64,000 bases of DNA from Aliiglaciecola lipolytica E3 (GCF_000314975.1 NZ_BAEN01000004.1:1-64000); one strand, 5' to 3'. Positions 8,710 through 19,423 are shown, counted from the first letter of the stretch. Numbers and translations: made by a program. Notes: generated from the letters alone by a model not told the origin.

Positions 8710-9872
8710 ATAAAACTACATACTCGGCATTTGCAAAACATTTTAGTCATTTGCCACAAGTCACCGCTTTTGCACCTGGCAGAGTAAACCTCATTGGTGA
8801 GCACACTGATTACAATCAGGGATTTGTCTTTCCGGTAGCACTAAACAAAGGAACCTATGTACAATTGTCTCTTCGTGATGATATGCAAGTCATCGCAATA
8901 GCAAAAGACATGGACAATCAAAAAAACAGGTTTTATCTGAACGACATACAATTTGATAACGATATGCCTTGGGCAAATTATGTTCGTGGTGTGTTTAAGC
9001 TGATTAATCAGCATACGCAGCGAATTAGCGGTGTGAATATTTATATTTACGGTGACCAACCACAAGGCGCTGGTTTAAGTTCTTCTGCGTCTATGACTGT
9101 AGCCCTTATCAAAGGTCTTGTCGATTTGTTTGGTCTAGAAATGGATGGTAAGGAGGCTGCAAAAATTGCGCAAGCAACTGAGAACAAATTTGTCGGCTGT
9201 GCGTGTGGCATTATGGATCACCTCATCAGTGCTTTAGGAAAGAAAAATAAAGCACTCAAACTTGATTGTCGCAACCTCTCCGTAGAATATGGCAAAATTC
9301 CTGACAGCCTTGAACTCATGGTGTTCAATTCAAATGTTAAACGTTCCTTAGTTAGCAGTGAATACAACATTCGACGCGAACAATGTGAGTCAGCGGCGCT
9401 CAAACTCAACACAAGCTCACTACGCGATGTAACTATTGAGATGCTCGAGTCCAAGCAAGATGCGTTGACAGATGTAGAATTTCGAAGAGCGAGACACATT
9501 GTTAGTGAAAACATACGTGTTGAAAAACTATATTTGGCTTTTCGGGATAATAATCTTGCAGAAATATCGCAATTGATAAGAGCTTCCCACGTTTCTATGC
9601 GAGATGACTTTGAAATAACTATTCCCGAAATAGATACCTTAGTCGAGATTATCAACGATGCACTACCTATTGTAGGTGGAGCTCGCATGACGGGCGGAGG
9701 GTTTGGAGGGTGCGTTATAGCACTTGTGCCCAAAAGTGAAGTCGCGCGAGTAGCGAAAGTAGTAACCAAAAAGTACCCGCAAATAGTCAACATACAACCA
9801 ACTATTTATAATTTTACTGTCGAAAACGGCGCATTTAATTTTAACAATCACAAGGTTCAGGAGGCGTTATGA
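8706..9872 (+). CDS. galK: galactokinase
   Basis: The 388-residue GHMP kinase carries the galactokinase signature GRVNLIGEHTDYNQG (about residues 25-39), the ATP-binding QGAGLSSSASM motif and the third GHMP motif GGARMTGGGFGGCVIAL near the C-terminus. It phosphorylates galactose at O1, feeding GalT. It overlaps its neighbours on both sides (ATGA with galT; its TGA overlaps the start of the GH97 gene), so galT, galK and GH97 are probably translationally coupled. Confidence 0.95.
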   Translation: MNKTTYSAFAKHFSHLPQVTAFAPGRVNLIGEHTDYNQGFVFPVALNKGTYVQLSLRDDMQVIAIAKDMDNQKNRFYLNDIQFDNDMPWANYVRGVFKLINQHTQRISGVNIYIYGDQPQGAGLSSSASMTVALIKGLVDLFGLEMDGKEAAKIAQATENKFVGCACGIMDHLISALGKKNKALKLDCRNLSVEYGKIPDSLELMVFNSNVKRSLVSSEYNIRREQCESAALKLNTSSLRDVTIEMLESKQDALTDVEFRRARHIVSENIRVEKLYLAFRDNNLAEISQLIRASHVSMRDDFEITIPEIDTLVEIINDALPIVGGARMTGGGFGGCVIALVPKSEVARVAKVVTKKYPQIVNIQPTIYNFTVENGAFNFNNHKVQEAL

Positions 9873-11899
9873 ATCGCTACTTTTTAAAGACCATTTTTAT
9901 CGGCTTTGCAATACTGCTCAACACGGCAAGTTGGGCGGACACACAAAGTATTTCAGAGTATAGGTTATCGTCGCCTAATGAAACGATTGACGTTGTAGTA
10001 AAAGTTAAGGAGGGAGTGACTTATTCGGTTGAATTTAAGGGGCAAACTATCCTCGATTTTTCCGAAGTTGACCTGTTTGTGGAGGGTTATCCTTCACTTT
10101 CTAAAAATACAAACGTTATTAACGCCTCTACTGATAACAATAGAGCAACTGTTTACCCCGAAGTGAGAGTAAAGTCTGCGCAAATTGACGATCATTACAA
10201 TCAACTATCATTGCAGTTTGATAACAAAATGACCTTGCGATTTAGAGCATATGACAACGGCGTAGGCTATCAATTTGTAACTGATATAGATGGTTCTATA
10301 AAAGTGATTGACGAACTTGCTGAATTTAATTTTGCATCAGGTACCACAACCTATTTCCCTGAAGAAGAAGGTTTTTACTCCCATAATGAGCGCAGTTATC
10401 TACTTGAACCAATAAGCGACATTAAATCTCGATTAGGCAGCACTCCAACCTTAGTCAACTCTTCCCCTGCGAAGGTCCTGATTACCGAAACTGCACTTAG
10501 GGATTATGCAGGTATGTGGTTAACTGGCAACGGAAAAAATGGTCTGAAAGGTACTTTCCCTGAGTTGCCCACAAAAGTTGTTATGGGCGAGGCTCCTTGG
10601 GAAGATAGGAATGAGCCAGTCGCAGAGCGTGCAGATTTTCTAGCAATAACGGACGGTTCGCGAGAGTTTCCTTGGCGCGTGTTAGCAATAGCTGAAAATG
10701 ATATTGATTTGTTGAGCAATCAACTAACTTACCAAATGGCGATACCTAATCAAATTGGTGACACAAGTTGGATAAAACCAGGAAAAGTAGCTTGGGATTG
10801 GTATAACGCCAATAATTTACATGGTGTTGACTTTGAGGCAGGTTTAAACACAGAAACGTATAAATTTTACATAGACTTCGCAGCAGACAATGGTATCGAG
10901 TATGTCATTTTAGATGAAGGTTGGTACCCATTAGGTGATCTTATGGGAACAGTAGAAGGATTTGACGTACCCGCCATCATGGCTCATGCCAAAAAGAGAG
11001 ATGTGGGCATTATTTTATGGACAACTTGGCTAACATTAAGAGATCAATTTGATGAAGCAATGGACCGTTTTGTGGAACTTGGAGCTGTGGGCATCAAGCC
11101 TGATTTCTTCCAACGTGACGATCAAGAGATGGTCAATTTTTATTGGAAAATAGCCGATGAAGCTGCTAAACGCAAATTGTTAGTTGACCCTCATGGTTCA
11201 TACAAACCAGCGGGCTTACGTCGAGCATACCCCAATATTATTACGCGTGAAGGGGTTAAGGGCTTAGAGTGGAACAAGTGGAGCTATGATTCAACGCCCG
11301 AACATAACACTACACTTCCATTTATCAGAATGGTAGCAGGTCCAATGGACTATACGCCGGGAGCTATGTCTAATGCTATTGGGCCGGCTGCATGGGAAGC
11401 AATATCCTACAGCGGAAAAGCCAGTGACCATCAGGATTTTAGTATTAGATTCACTCGTCCTATGAGCCAAACTACAAGAGCGCATCAAGTAGCCCTGTTT
11501 ACACTGTTTGAAAGCCCCTTACAGATGATGGCTGATTCGCCGAGTCAGTATAAAAAAGAGCAAACCACAGCCTCTTTCATTGCCAAAGTTCCAACGGTTT
11601 GGGATGCTACTATTCCAATTGCAGGAAAAATAGGTGACTTCGTAGCGATCGCTCGCCAGTCTGGAGACAAGTGGTTTTTAGGAGCGATTACCGACGAATT
11701 TGCGAGAGAGTTAAACGTTGACTTGCAATTCTTAGGCAAAGGCAAATACTCTGTTGAGATTTTCAGAGATGGTGTAAATGCTAAAAAATGGGCCGAAGAT
11801 TACGCAATAGAAAAACGCATTGTCACATCTAAAGATACATTGGCTTTGGAGCTAGCTCCAGGTGGCGGTTATTCTGCTCGTTTCGAGCCGATAAAATAG
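9869..11899 (+). CDS. GH97 family glycoside hydrolase, probable retaining alpha-galactosidase
   Basis: The 676-residue protein has an N-terminal signal peptide (cleavage near residue 23, after ASWA). A beta-sandwich N-terminal domain, a (beta/alpha)8 catalytic domain and a C-terminal beta domain follow, as in GH97. Catalytic-region motifs are WDWYNANN, EYVILDEGWY and GIKPDFFQRDDQ. The Asp in KPDFF sits where retaining GH97 alpha-galactosidases have their nucleophile, unlike the inverting SusB glucosidases. Coupling to galK supports release of galactose from alpha-galactosides in the periplasm. The linkage specificity is inference. Confidence 0.9.
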   Translation: MNRYFLKTIFIGFAILLNTASWADTQSISEYRLSSPNETIDVVVKVKEGVTYSVEFKGQTILDFSEVDLFVEGYPSLSKNTNVINASTDNNRATVYPEVRVKSAQIDDHYNQLSLQFDNKMTLRFRAYDNGVGYQFVTDIDGSIKVIDELAEFNFASGTTTYFPEEEGFYSHNERSYLLEPISDIKSRLGSTPTLVNSSPAKVLITETALRDYAGMWLTGNGKNGLKGTFPELPTKVVMGEAPWEDRNEPVAERADFLAITDGSREFPWRVLAIAENDIDLLSNQLTYQMAIPNQIGDTSWIKPGKVAWDWYNANNLHGVDFEAGLNTETYKFYIDFAADNGIEYVILDEGWYPLGDLMGTVEGFDVPAIMAHAKKRDVGIILWTTWLTLRDQFDEAMDRFVELGAVGIKPDFFQRDDQEMVNFYWKIADEAAKRKLLVDPHGSYKPAGLRRAYPNIITREGVKGLEWNKWSYDSTPEHNTTLPFIRMVAGPMDYTPGAMSNAIGPAAWEAISYSGKASDHQDFSIRFTRPMSQTTRAHQVALFTLFESPLQMMADSPSQYKKEQTTASFIAKVPTVWDATIPIAGKIGDFVAIARQSGDKWFLGAITDEFARELNVDLQFLGKGKYSVEIFRDGVNAKKWAEDYAIEKRIVTSKDTLALELAPGGGYSARFEPIK

Positions 11900-11931
11900 A
11901 TTACCGGTTACAATAATTAAAAGAGGTAGAC

Positions 11932-13488
11932 ATGCTAACCACTCTCGATTTCGCGATATTAGCTGCATATGTCCTAGGTCTGGTAGCTTTGGGCTCTTGG
12001 ATATCGCTAAGAGCCAAAAAAACACAAAGTAGTACCGTTGATTATTTTTTGGCGGATAAAGCCTTGCCTTGGTGGGCAATAGGTGCATCATTAATTGCGT
12101 CTAATATTTCAGCTGAGCAAATCATTGGTATGTCAGGATCTGGATACGCTATTGGTTTGGCTATTGCGTCTTATGAGTGGATGGCAGCAATAACGTTGCT
12201 AATAGTGGCAAAGTATATGCTACCTATTTTTATTAAAAATAATATCTTAACAATGCCGCAGTACTTAGAACAACGTTATGACTCCCGAGTGAGAACGGTC
12301 ATGGCGTTGTTCTGGTTAGCAGTATATGTGTTTGTTAATTTGACAGCCATTTTGTGGCTAGGTGGCTTAGCCATTGAAACAGTGACCGGCGTAAGCGCAA
12401 CAGCCGGAATGATTTTTCTTGCAGTATTTTCTCTTGCATATTCACTGTACGGCGGTCTAAAAGTAGTCGCATACACTGATATTATTCAAGTGACATTGTT
12501 AGTTTTTGGTGGTCTATTCTTATCATACTTGGCCCTCAATTCACTGGCCGATGAGCAAGGAGTAATTGCCGGTTTCAAGGTGCTAAGTAATGAGCTACCT
12601 GGTCATTTTGATATGATATTGAATTCCGATCACCCCCATTACATGAGCCTTCCGGGCATTTCAGTCTTGGTGGGTGGTTTATGGGTAATGAACTTTAGTT
12701 ACTGGGGATTCAATCAGTACATTATTCAAAGAGCTCTAGCGGCCAAGAATATAAAAGAGGCTCAAAAAGGCATCGTATTTGCTGCATTTTTAAAAGTACT
12801 AATGCCTCTTATAGTTGTACTCCCCGGTATTATTGCTGTCATTAAGTTTCCTGATTTGAGTTCACCTGACCAAGCTTATCCGTCGATGATGGGGATTATG
12901 CCAGCGGGCATTAAAGGCTTAGTTTTTGCAGCGCTAGTTGCTGCTATAGTGTCGTCTATCGCCTCTATGACGAATAGTATTGCGACTATTTTCACCATGG
13001 ACATTTACCAGCATTTCACTAAACAGAAATCACAAAGTCACTATGTGCGTATTGGACGAGCAGTTTCGTTTTTATCATTGTGCGTCGCACTTGTTATAGC
13101 TAAACCATTACTTGGTAAGTTTGATCAAGCTTTCCAATATATTCAAGAATTTACAGGCTTTTTCACACCAGGCATCGTGGTAATTTTCTTACTCGGCATG
13201 TTCTGGAAACGCACCAACGCAAATGGCGCTTTATTTGCTGCGATAGGTTCAGCTCTTTTTTCAGTGCTACTTAAGGTATTTTGGCCAGAATTGCCGTTTA
13301 TGGACAGAGTAGGTCTTGTATTTTTAATTTGCTTAGCCTTGTGTGCAGGCATCTCATTATTGGGAAGTAGCCACAGCAAAGCCACCGTTGACATAAAAGA
13401 AATTAATTTTTCAACTACAACCGCGTTTAATTTAGCGAGCGCGATTGTGATATTGATTTTGATTTTTCTGTATACCATTTGGTGGTGA
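11932..13488 (+). CDS. sodium/solute symporter (SSS family), probable Na+/galactose cotransporter
   Basis: The 518-residue protein has about 14 hydrophobic segments and SSS-family features: SLIASNISAEQIIGMSGSGY in the first helices, FWLAVYVFVNLTAILWLGG, and AALVAAIVSSIASMTNSIAT, where the conserved Ser residues help form the sodium site. A good ribosome site (AAAGAGGT) precedes the ATG. Downstream of the periplasmic GH97 enzyme, it most simply imports free galactose across the inner membrane for GalK. It resembles SglT-type sugar carriers more than proline or pantothenate carriers, judging by context and length. Confidence 0.88.
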   Translation: MLTTLDFAILAAYVLGLVALGSWISLRAKKTQSSTVDYFLADKALPWWAIGASLIASNISAEQIIGMSGSGYAIGLAIASYEWMAAITLLIVAKYMLPIFIKNNILTMPQYLEQRYDSRVRTVMALFWLAVYVFVNLTAILWLGGLAIETVTGVSATAGMIFLAVFSLAYSLYGGLKVVAYTDIIQVTLLVFGGLFLSYLALNSLADEQGVIAGFKVLSNELPGHFDMILNSDHPHYMSLPGISVLVGGLWVMNFSYWGFNQYIIQRALAAKNIKEAQKGIVFAAFLKVLMPLIVVLPGIIAVIKFPDLSSPDQAYPSMMGIMPAGIKGLVFAALVAAIVSSIASMTNSIATIFTMDIYQHFTKQKSQSHYVRIGRAVSFLSLCVALVIAKPLLGKFDQAFQYIQEFTGFFTPGIVVIFLLGMFWKRTNANGALFAAIGSALFSVLLKVFWPELPFMDRVGLVFLICLALCAGISLLGSSHSKATVDIKEINFSTTTAFNLASAIVILILIFLYTIWW

Positions 13489-14060
13489 ATTACTTTTTGT
13501 ATTTTAAAAAACAGTGGCTGGGTAAAGCAGTCATGATGTTGTTTAAGGGGTAGCGCTACGAATTCGAAAAAACGGTCTTAAATAGCAAACATAACGATCG
13601 CCATCAGGAAAAAGGGTTTGGAAATTTGTAAATGTGCAAAAGGACGCACCACTTACGTTATTTTATTTAGCTGTTAGTTGACCAAATAATTAGCTAATTG
13701 CTTTGGTTTACTTTCAGCAAAGGAATGCACATGCTACTTGTTACCAAAAAATGTTACCGGTGGCAAATTTGATTTTTATTATGGGGTGTCACCATCTGAC
13801 CACTCCGACCCTTTGTTTTCGGCGGCGAGACTAGACACAGATTTTAAGACGTAATCGTTTCCTATGAAGTTTTAAGAGTGGCAGAACAAGCGGAAACGTG
13901 ATGTATAAAAACTAGCAGCCTTTGCCCAAAAGACACCTGTATGTGACTGTATTCCACCGCTTTGCTTGCTTATGTGAAGCAGCAGTAGAATATTTCGCCG
14001 CATTAATATAATATTGACCACAGCGGCAAGGTTTCAGCACCATTAAACTGATATTAAAAA
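13489..14060. other. non-coding or decayed stretch
   Basis: No gene, repeat or RNA could be recognised in these 570 bases. All frames are broken. Together with the transporter and IS91 fragments that follow, it looks like eroded sequence at the edge of the sugar locus. Confidence 0.5.
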
Positions 14061-14300
14061 CTACTCGCTCCCATTGAAAAGCGTACTTTGCTTATACTTA
14101 TCAATCAAAAAGCGGATAAGAACACCTAATATAGTCGCTATCGGTACAGCAACGAGTAAAGCTAAAAAACTAAACAAGCTACCAAAAACAGACAGTGAAA
14201 TAATGAGCCAAACAGGATGCAAGCCAACAGAATTGCCTACCAACTTGGGCGTTATAACATTACCTTCTGCCGCCTGACCCACTGTAAAGATTTCCAGCAC
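14061..14300 (-). pseudogene. C-terminal fragment of an AI-2E family (PerM/YdiK-like) transporter
   Basis: The 79-codon frame reads FTVGQAAEGNVITPKLVG, then SVGLHPVWLIISLSVFG, then LVAVPIATILGVLIRFLIDK. This is the characteristic last two-helix part of AI-2E/PerM family permeases, which are normally about 350 residues. Nothing upstream on the minus strand (higher coordinates) continues the family, so about four fifths of the gene is missing. It is most likely a remnant left by the mobile-element activity next to it. Confidence 0.75.
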
Positions 14301-14710
14301 TATTGCAATCGAAGTCCAATCGTTACAAAACTGAAACGAGTACGAAACGAATTAAAGCTATTTGCTAATCCTTGCTACAGCTGTCTTTTTGACTAGTTTG
14401 GTTTGTTGAAATGTCAAATTGTAGAAGTTTTGTACGACATGTTAGTTTTCGATGTCATTTAATAGATAGGCCAATGGTACAGGAAATGGGTACTTGGAAC
14501 GCGAATGCCCACAACATGTAATAGCGTTTTTCCTAGCTCTTGCAGTAAATGACCCCTATGCTCCAAATTCGAGGTCGCACTGAACGAAGAAGCTATTGTC
14601 GCGCTGTTTCTCATGAGGCGCTCGTCAAGGCGGAAATTGCAATTCTTTCGCTGAACTGGGATATATTTTGTCAAAATGTGCCAATATCTTTTTGATCACG
14701 CGAGGTTCTA
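14301..14710. other. no recognisable gene
   Basis: Short open frames on both strands here (for example 14459-14674, minus) have no recognisable motif. The stretch separates the transporter fragment from the IS91 relic. Confidence 0.45.
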
Positions 14711-15400
14711 TTATGCAGGCAATTGTACTCGAGGGGCGTTATTAGGAGCGAAAACGCAAAAAAATTGGGGCAGATTAAGTCTTGGTGGCGCGATAATAGC
14801 GGCTAACTTACCAATAAAGCCCAAAGTATTAAAAAATACGTGGTTGGTCCCGTCTCGATATAGCGTTTTCAATTCAAAGAATACATTTACACGGTCAGTC
14901 ATGCTTGAACGCTGATCGCTGGGCGGCTGATATAGCGACATAGCCTTTCTAATTTATCGGGTTCATCGGTATTGGCGAATACCTCCCCAGAGGTATTGAC
15001 TAACTGTCCTACTCGCCTTAATTGCTTGCCGATAGGGCTTGTAGTGTAAACATTTTTTGTCCTTTTGAGGACTCATAGCGATGCGGCAGCTGGCAGATGC
15101 ACCTTGTAATTGGAGCAGGCTATCTTCATCATCTGCAGGCAAGTTGAGCAAGCTATTTTCCATATCTCGCTCTAACAATCCCACTTTCTCTAAATATTGA
15201 GCAATTCGCTGACTGATAGTATCCACTAGTTCGACCATGTCGCTATGAGATGCTGCTCACGTGCCCGCTCTTTGGGCAATGATTCGAGTAGAAGTCTTGC
15301 CACCCCATGGGTTTTCGCTTATTGCGCCTTCCAAGAACAGCATCTGAAAATGGATGTTTAGATTCAGGGCACTGCACAAACGTTAAATTAGCGTAATAAC
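14711..15400 (-). pseudogene. frame-shifted IS91-family transposase relic
   Basis: Pieces in different minus-strand frames follow the order of an IS91-type transposase. LNLNIHFQMLFLEG lies near 15330-15372. Next comes RIAQYLEKVGLLERDMENS (near 15150-15215), then CRIAMSPQKDKK, then KLERLCRYISRP (near 14922-14960). ELKTLYRDGTNHVFF and RLNLPQFFCVFAPN (14711-14870) end the match. At least three frame changes and a stop break it, so it is inactive. The N-terminal zinc-binding part is not recognisable; weaker similarity may extend to about 15560. Known IS91 elements move by rolling-circle transposition; no ori or ter ends were identified. Confidence 0.8.
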
Positions 15401-16109
15401 CCCTCGTTTTTGCTTGTTTATTGGAAAAGCCCGCTTGACTAAGTTTACGGTAAAGCCATGATAGTAATGTTCGACCAATTGTTAAAGCAAGGTAGTTTCT
15501 GGTCGATGACGTTTGTATTGTTCACTCTGTCGTATTGCCGGCACATTCGTTCATCTTTGAATTTTATGCAGGCAAGTGTGGCAAAAAGAGACGTAATTAA
15601 CGACTGCCTGAACGGTCGGTTTGCCGATAGGCCGAAATAAGTGCAAAAGATCCTGACACTTTTGTTCTGGCATAGAATGCTCATTCAAATTTGAACGGCG
15701 TACGACAGCAATTGCCGTTTACTTGCCTGGCAATGCTAAAGATAAAGACCTCAGTTCTAGCAAAAAATGACAACTAAATTCTAAAAATAGATCCGTCCGG
15801 CAACTTGGGCTTTGCAGTCATTCCACCGATATAATATTTTTTGAAAGGTTCAGCTCAAACCTGCCATCTGTTGCGAAAAACGGATGTATGTGCACGCGCT
15901 CCTTAAATTGTGGTTCCAACCTCAGAGTGCAAAGCGGTAAAAATGTTGAGTAGTTCCAAACATTAATTTGTTATGCTTTTTGAGATAGTACGATTTAACT
16001 TTCTTCAGTTCCAAATTTTATGAAATTGAGGGAAGCGAATAGGCTCAATGCGAAAAGGAATTCTGCCGCTTTTAGTTTCAAACATTAATTAGATCGCACA
16101 CTGAGTGCT
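15401..16109. other. decayed intergenic sequence
   Basis: No supported gene. Up to about 15560 the minus strand may hold the eroded N-terminal part of the IS91 relic (a QAGFSNKQAK-like stretch near 15400-15440). From there to 16109 nothing was recognised. Confidence 0.4.
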
Positions 16110-16250
16110 CTAAAAAGTTGATAGTTTGCGTGCCGTGCGCAACGACCATGATTCATTTATTTCTTCTTCGCTCAATAGCTTTTTATCTGGGTGCTCAAGA
16201 AAATAAAGTGATGCTGTTAATTCTTTTAGAGATTTGCGTTTCCACTGCAT
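16110..16250 (-). CDS. small ORF of unknown function abutting the transposon end
   Basis: An ATG at 16250 opens a 46-codon frame: MQWKRKSLKELTASLYFLEH, then charged residues, ending KLSTF and TAG. Its composition is protein-like (basic start, amphipathic middle). The Tn3-type left inverted repeat begins three bases upstream of the ATG, so this may be the 3' part of a larger gene cut by the insertion. The matching 5' part is not visible on the other side of the element. No family recognised. Confidence 0.3.
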   Translation of the reverse strand: MQWKRKSLKELTASLYFLEHPDKKLLSEEEINESWSLRTARKLSTF

Positions 16251-16253
16251 CGT

Positions 16254-16294
16254 GGGGTTCTAGGGATTTTCCCCTCTAAAGTAACATAAACCGC
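16254..16294 (+). repeat. Tn3-type terminal inverted repeat, left
   Basis: The 41 bases start GGGGTTCTAGGG and end ATAAACCGC. The reverse complement is found exactly at 19424-19464. Confidence 0.92.
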
Positions 16295-16341
16295 TATAAC
16301 CCTCGCGTTTAATGGCTTGCGGAGCTGGGTTACTTTCCTTG

Positions 16342-19326
16342 TTAGACTTCATTTTCAACAATAGGTCTAGTTATTTCCTGTAAATCAGGTAGTTTGCGGT
16401 TGCTAGCGAACTGATAAGTGCCGCTCAGATTAATATTCTGCCATGCAACGGGTGATACTTGTCGAGTTATTGCTGCTTTTTCCTCGTCACCAACTTCTTC
16501 AAAGTGCAATAATAGATGACTTAGGATCATCGAGTTAAAGTATATGATAGCATTTGCCGTCAAACGGGCACACTCGTTCCAGATGACTATTTCTGATTCG
16601 TTTTTCCCACGGAATTGGTCACGATTGACCGATGCAATAGCTCGCCTGAGGAAATGCCAGGCTTCGCCTCGGTTCAGTGCTCGTTGAACATATTGGCGCA
16701 GACTTGCATCATCAATATAATCAAGTAAATATTGGGCTTTGATGAGCCTATTATATTCCGTTAATGCCTGTAATATAGGGTGCCCAGATGGATAACCAGA
16801 TAATTTGCGTACTAGCAGTGCCTGTGTTGTGCGTTTTTCTTGAAGGGATAGAACGATACGCTGAATATCCTGCCAGCCTTCCTCAATCACATTCATTTTT
16901 ATCGGCTTTTTCAGCGTCAGGTGCGTGTTTCCGTCGTCGGTTTCAGTTACGTTAAATAGGTCATTGATCACACTGGTGAACTGAGCATACCTAGGCGCAA
17001 AACTATAACCGCATAAATCCAATAAGGCATAGTTAACATGATTAACACCATGGGTGTCGGTTGAGAGTACGTCAGGCTTAAGATCACTAGTATTAGATTG
17101 TAGTAAGTCATAAATATAATGGGACTCATGCTCATTAGAGCCAATGATACGGGCATTTAACGCACTATGGTTGGCAACTAACGTCATGGCCGTAATACCT
17201 TTGTTGGTGCCGAAGTATTTCGAGGAATAGCGAGTTTTAAAAGTCTCAAGGTGAGTTTCAAACTTTTGCCCATCGGTACTGGCGTGTAGGACATCTTCTT
17301 GGATATGATAGTGGCGGAAAATAGGGAGTGCCGCTACTGCGTTATTGATGATATCACTAGCATCTTGCAAGGTTTCAGGCCTAATATAATTAGCTTGTAT
17401 AGTGCTTAGATGCTCATAACTGCGATCAGATATTTGTGCCATCCCATATACGCCGCGATGTGTCGCATTCGCAATTAGAATAGCCAATAAATCATCCTGA
17501 TTGGCGTCTACTTGTTTTTGTATTGGCAGCACGTGTGCGAAGCATTGCATAAAGTTGGTTTCTTGTTCAACATAACGCAATACATCAGCAATACTGACGG
17601 GCATCATCTGTTTAAAGAAAGGGTTGTTGACAAGTGATTGGGAGCCTTTAACTGGCAGCCGCCATCGTGTGCCACTTCGGCTCTTCATGATCACGTTGCG
17701 GTTATCACCATTATCAATGTGACGAGCAACATCTTCTAGGGATGTTGTTAGGCGTATTTGTTTTGCTTGCAGTAGCCCTTGAATCGGCTGCTTTAGCTTT
17801 TCCAATGTCGATGATGCCAATAGATCAGACTGTATTGACGATGCAATTAAGTCGTCTTCTAGCGCACGATATTTAGTGACGTTTGATAAGTAAATTCGAC
17901 CATTAAGCCGAGAAGTCAGTTGTCGGTAAAGCAACCATTCATATCGCTGTGGATGAACAACATCGTTGTTGAGTAACCATGGACGATGTTTTTGTTGGAT
18001 AAGTGTACTATCCATTGTTTGTAATGTATTACCTGCTAATAGTTCTGTTTTTGTGGTTCTGAGCTGGGTCACTAATGCTTCTGAGCCTTTACCTGCTTGG
18101 CATTCAATACATAGAAACACGGGCCTTAATAACTGCTCTATTAACCCTTTTTGATCATCATAATATTGCCATTGATATTCTTCTACCGTGCGTTTTTGCT
18201 TTTTTAAGTACAGGCATAGCGTTTCTATATCTTGGTTATTCATTACACTTAATGCTTGTTGCCTAACCGTCGCAAATGGTTGATGATCGTCGATACTGTC
18301 ATCAACAAACAGATGCAGTAATTCTGCTGCTTTGGTGACATTGTCCGCAGCGGACCTCCATGAATCAAACACTGCCTGTTGGGCAAACGCATGCGCAGCT
18401 TCTTGTTGTTTCCGGATATGATGAATAAAACCATCAGTCAGTCGCTCTAGGCATTGCCGTATGCGTTGAGTCAGAAAACACAGCAACCATAGGTGTTGCT
18501 GTGGACGCTTAAAGCGTTTTAGTTTACTGCCATAATAATCCACCATTTCACCGAAGTGTTGTTGGTTTTTAGACGATAAGGCTAAGTCCTTAACAGCATC
18601 ATCAATCTGTCTTGTATAAGGCTGTAACTGATGATACACCGTCAGTTCTTTTTTTAGCTCTGTCACCATAACGCTTTTTGCACCGGCTCGAAGCTGGCTT
18701 AAGGAGAGCCCATCTTTGTCATCGATAATAGTATTTAGAAATCCGTGTAGTTCAGATGAAACATGAATACGAAGTTTATTATTTAACGCCTTCTTGACCT
18801 GTTGGATAACACGACTGATAAGCTTTTGTACGACAGTATATTTAGGGATGGCAATTCTATGCGTTGCTAGATATTCAGCGGCTGCATCAAATAGATAACG
18901 AGGCTCAAGCCAAGCTTTGCCGACGATAACAAGATGATCGTGCAACGGCGCAAAGTGCAGACTTTCTTCCCATTTCTGATAGTTTAGTAACCTCAGTATT
19001 CTTTGATAAATACGGTCACGCTGCATCTTATTTATGCTGAAAGGCCTGATCCCTTTGCCTCCTTGAACTTGCGTTGAAATAAACTGCATATCGTCAAAGA
19101 TGAGGTTAAAGCTAGGTGAAAGAATGACAGGCTTAGACTTAAAATACCCTAATAACGCAATGAAATAGCATCGGTGGCTCCTTTGGCGAATGCTTTTCGA
19201 CTCTGTTAACTCGATCTCGTTTGGCGTAAAATACAATCGTTGTTGTTCAAGTGATAATAGCGGCGGAGAATATAGATCAAGCTGCTCAGCTTTGGTAAGA
19301 ATTGAGAGTTCGTTTTTTATAGCCAT
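16342..19326 (-). CDS. tnpA: Tn3-family transposase
   Basis: The 994-residue length is normal for Tn3-family TnpA. The C-terminal DDE domain is intact: TDGQKFE (first Asp), VLSTDTHGVNHVNYALLDL (second Asp) and IVIWNECARLTANAIIYFN (Glu). The N-terminal half is the DUF4158/DNA-binding part (LSILTKAEQLDLYSPPLL). It mediates replicative transposition by recognising the 41-bp ends. No frameshift was seen, so the element could be active. Without a resolvase of its own, cointegrates would need host recombination. Confidence 0.95.
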   Translation of the reverse strand: MAIKNELSILTKAEQLDLYSPPLLSLEQQRLYFTPNEIELTESKSIRQRSHRCYFIALLGYFKSKPVILSPSFNLIFDDMQFISTQVQGGKGIRPFSINKMQRDRIYQRILRLLNYQKWEESLHFAPLHDHLVIVGKAWLEPRYLFDAAAEYLATHRIAIPKYTVVQKLISRVIQQVKKALNNKLRIHVSSELHGFLNTIIDDKDGLSLSQLRAGAKSVMVTELKKELTVYHQLQPYTRQIDDAVKDLALSSKNQQHFGEMVDYYGSKLKRFKRPQQHLWLLCFLTQRIRQCLERLTDGFIHHIRKQQEAAHAFAQQAVFDSWRSAADNVTKAAELLHLFVDDSIDDHQPFATVRQQALSVMNNQDIETLCLYLKKQKRTVEEYQWQYYDDQKGLIEQLLRPVFLCIECQAGKGSEALVTQLRTTKTELLAGNTLQTMDSTLIQQKHRPWLLNNDVVHPQRYEWLLYRQLTSRLNGRIYLSNVTKYRALEDDLIASSIQSDLLASSTLEKLKQPIQGLLQAKQIRLTTSLEDVARHIDNGDNRNVIMKSRSGTRWRLPVKGSQSLVNNPFFKQMMPVSIADVLRYVEQETNFMQCFAHVLPIQKQVDANQDDLLAILIANATHRGVYGMAQISDRSYEHLSTIQANYIRPETLQDASDIINNAVAALPIFRHYHIQEDVLHASTDGQKFETHLETFKTRYSSKYFGTNKGITAMTLVANHSALNARIIGSNEHESHYIYDLLQSNTSDLKPDVLSTDTHGVNHVNYALLDLCGYSFAPRYAQFTSVINDLFNVTETDDGNTHLTLKKPIKMNVIEEGWQDIQRIVLSLQEKRTTQALLVRKLSGYPSGHPILQALTEYNRLIKAQYLLDYIDDASLRQYVQRALNRGEAWHFLRRAIASVNRDQFRGKNESEIVIWNECARLTANAIIYFNSMILSHLLLHFEEVGDEEKAAITRQVSPVAWQNINLSGTYQFASNRKLPDLQEITRPIVENEV

Positions 19327-19423
19327 AGGAATTACGTTAAGTTTAAGGGGTTGTTAACCTCATAATTTGCCATACTTTGGAGAAGTAACCCACCTTTGTA
19401 TGCCTTTAAATATAGTGAGTATG

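Noticed and set aside
14459-14674. 71-codon minus-strand frame in the decay zone
   Set aside because: No motif, no ribosome site, surrounded by pseudogene fragments.
15445-15684. 79-codon minus-strand frame as a separate gene
   Set aside because: Its C-terminal end merges with IS91-like sequence in another frame; probably eroded transposase N-terminus, otherwise unrecognisable.
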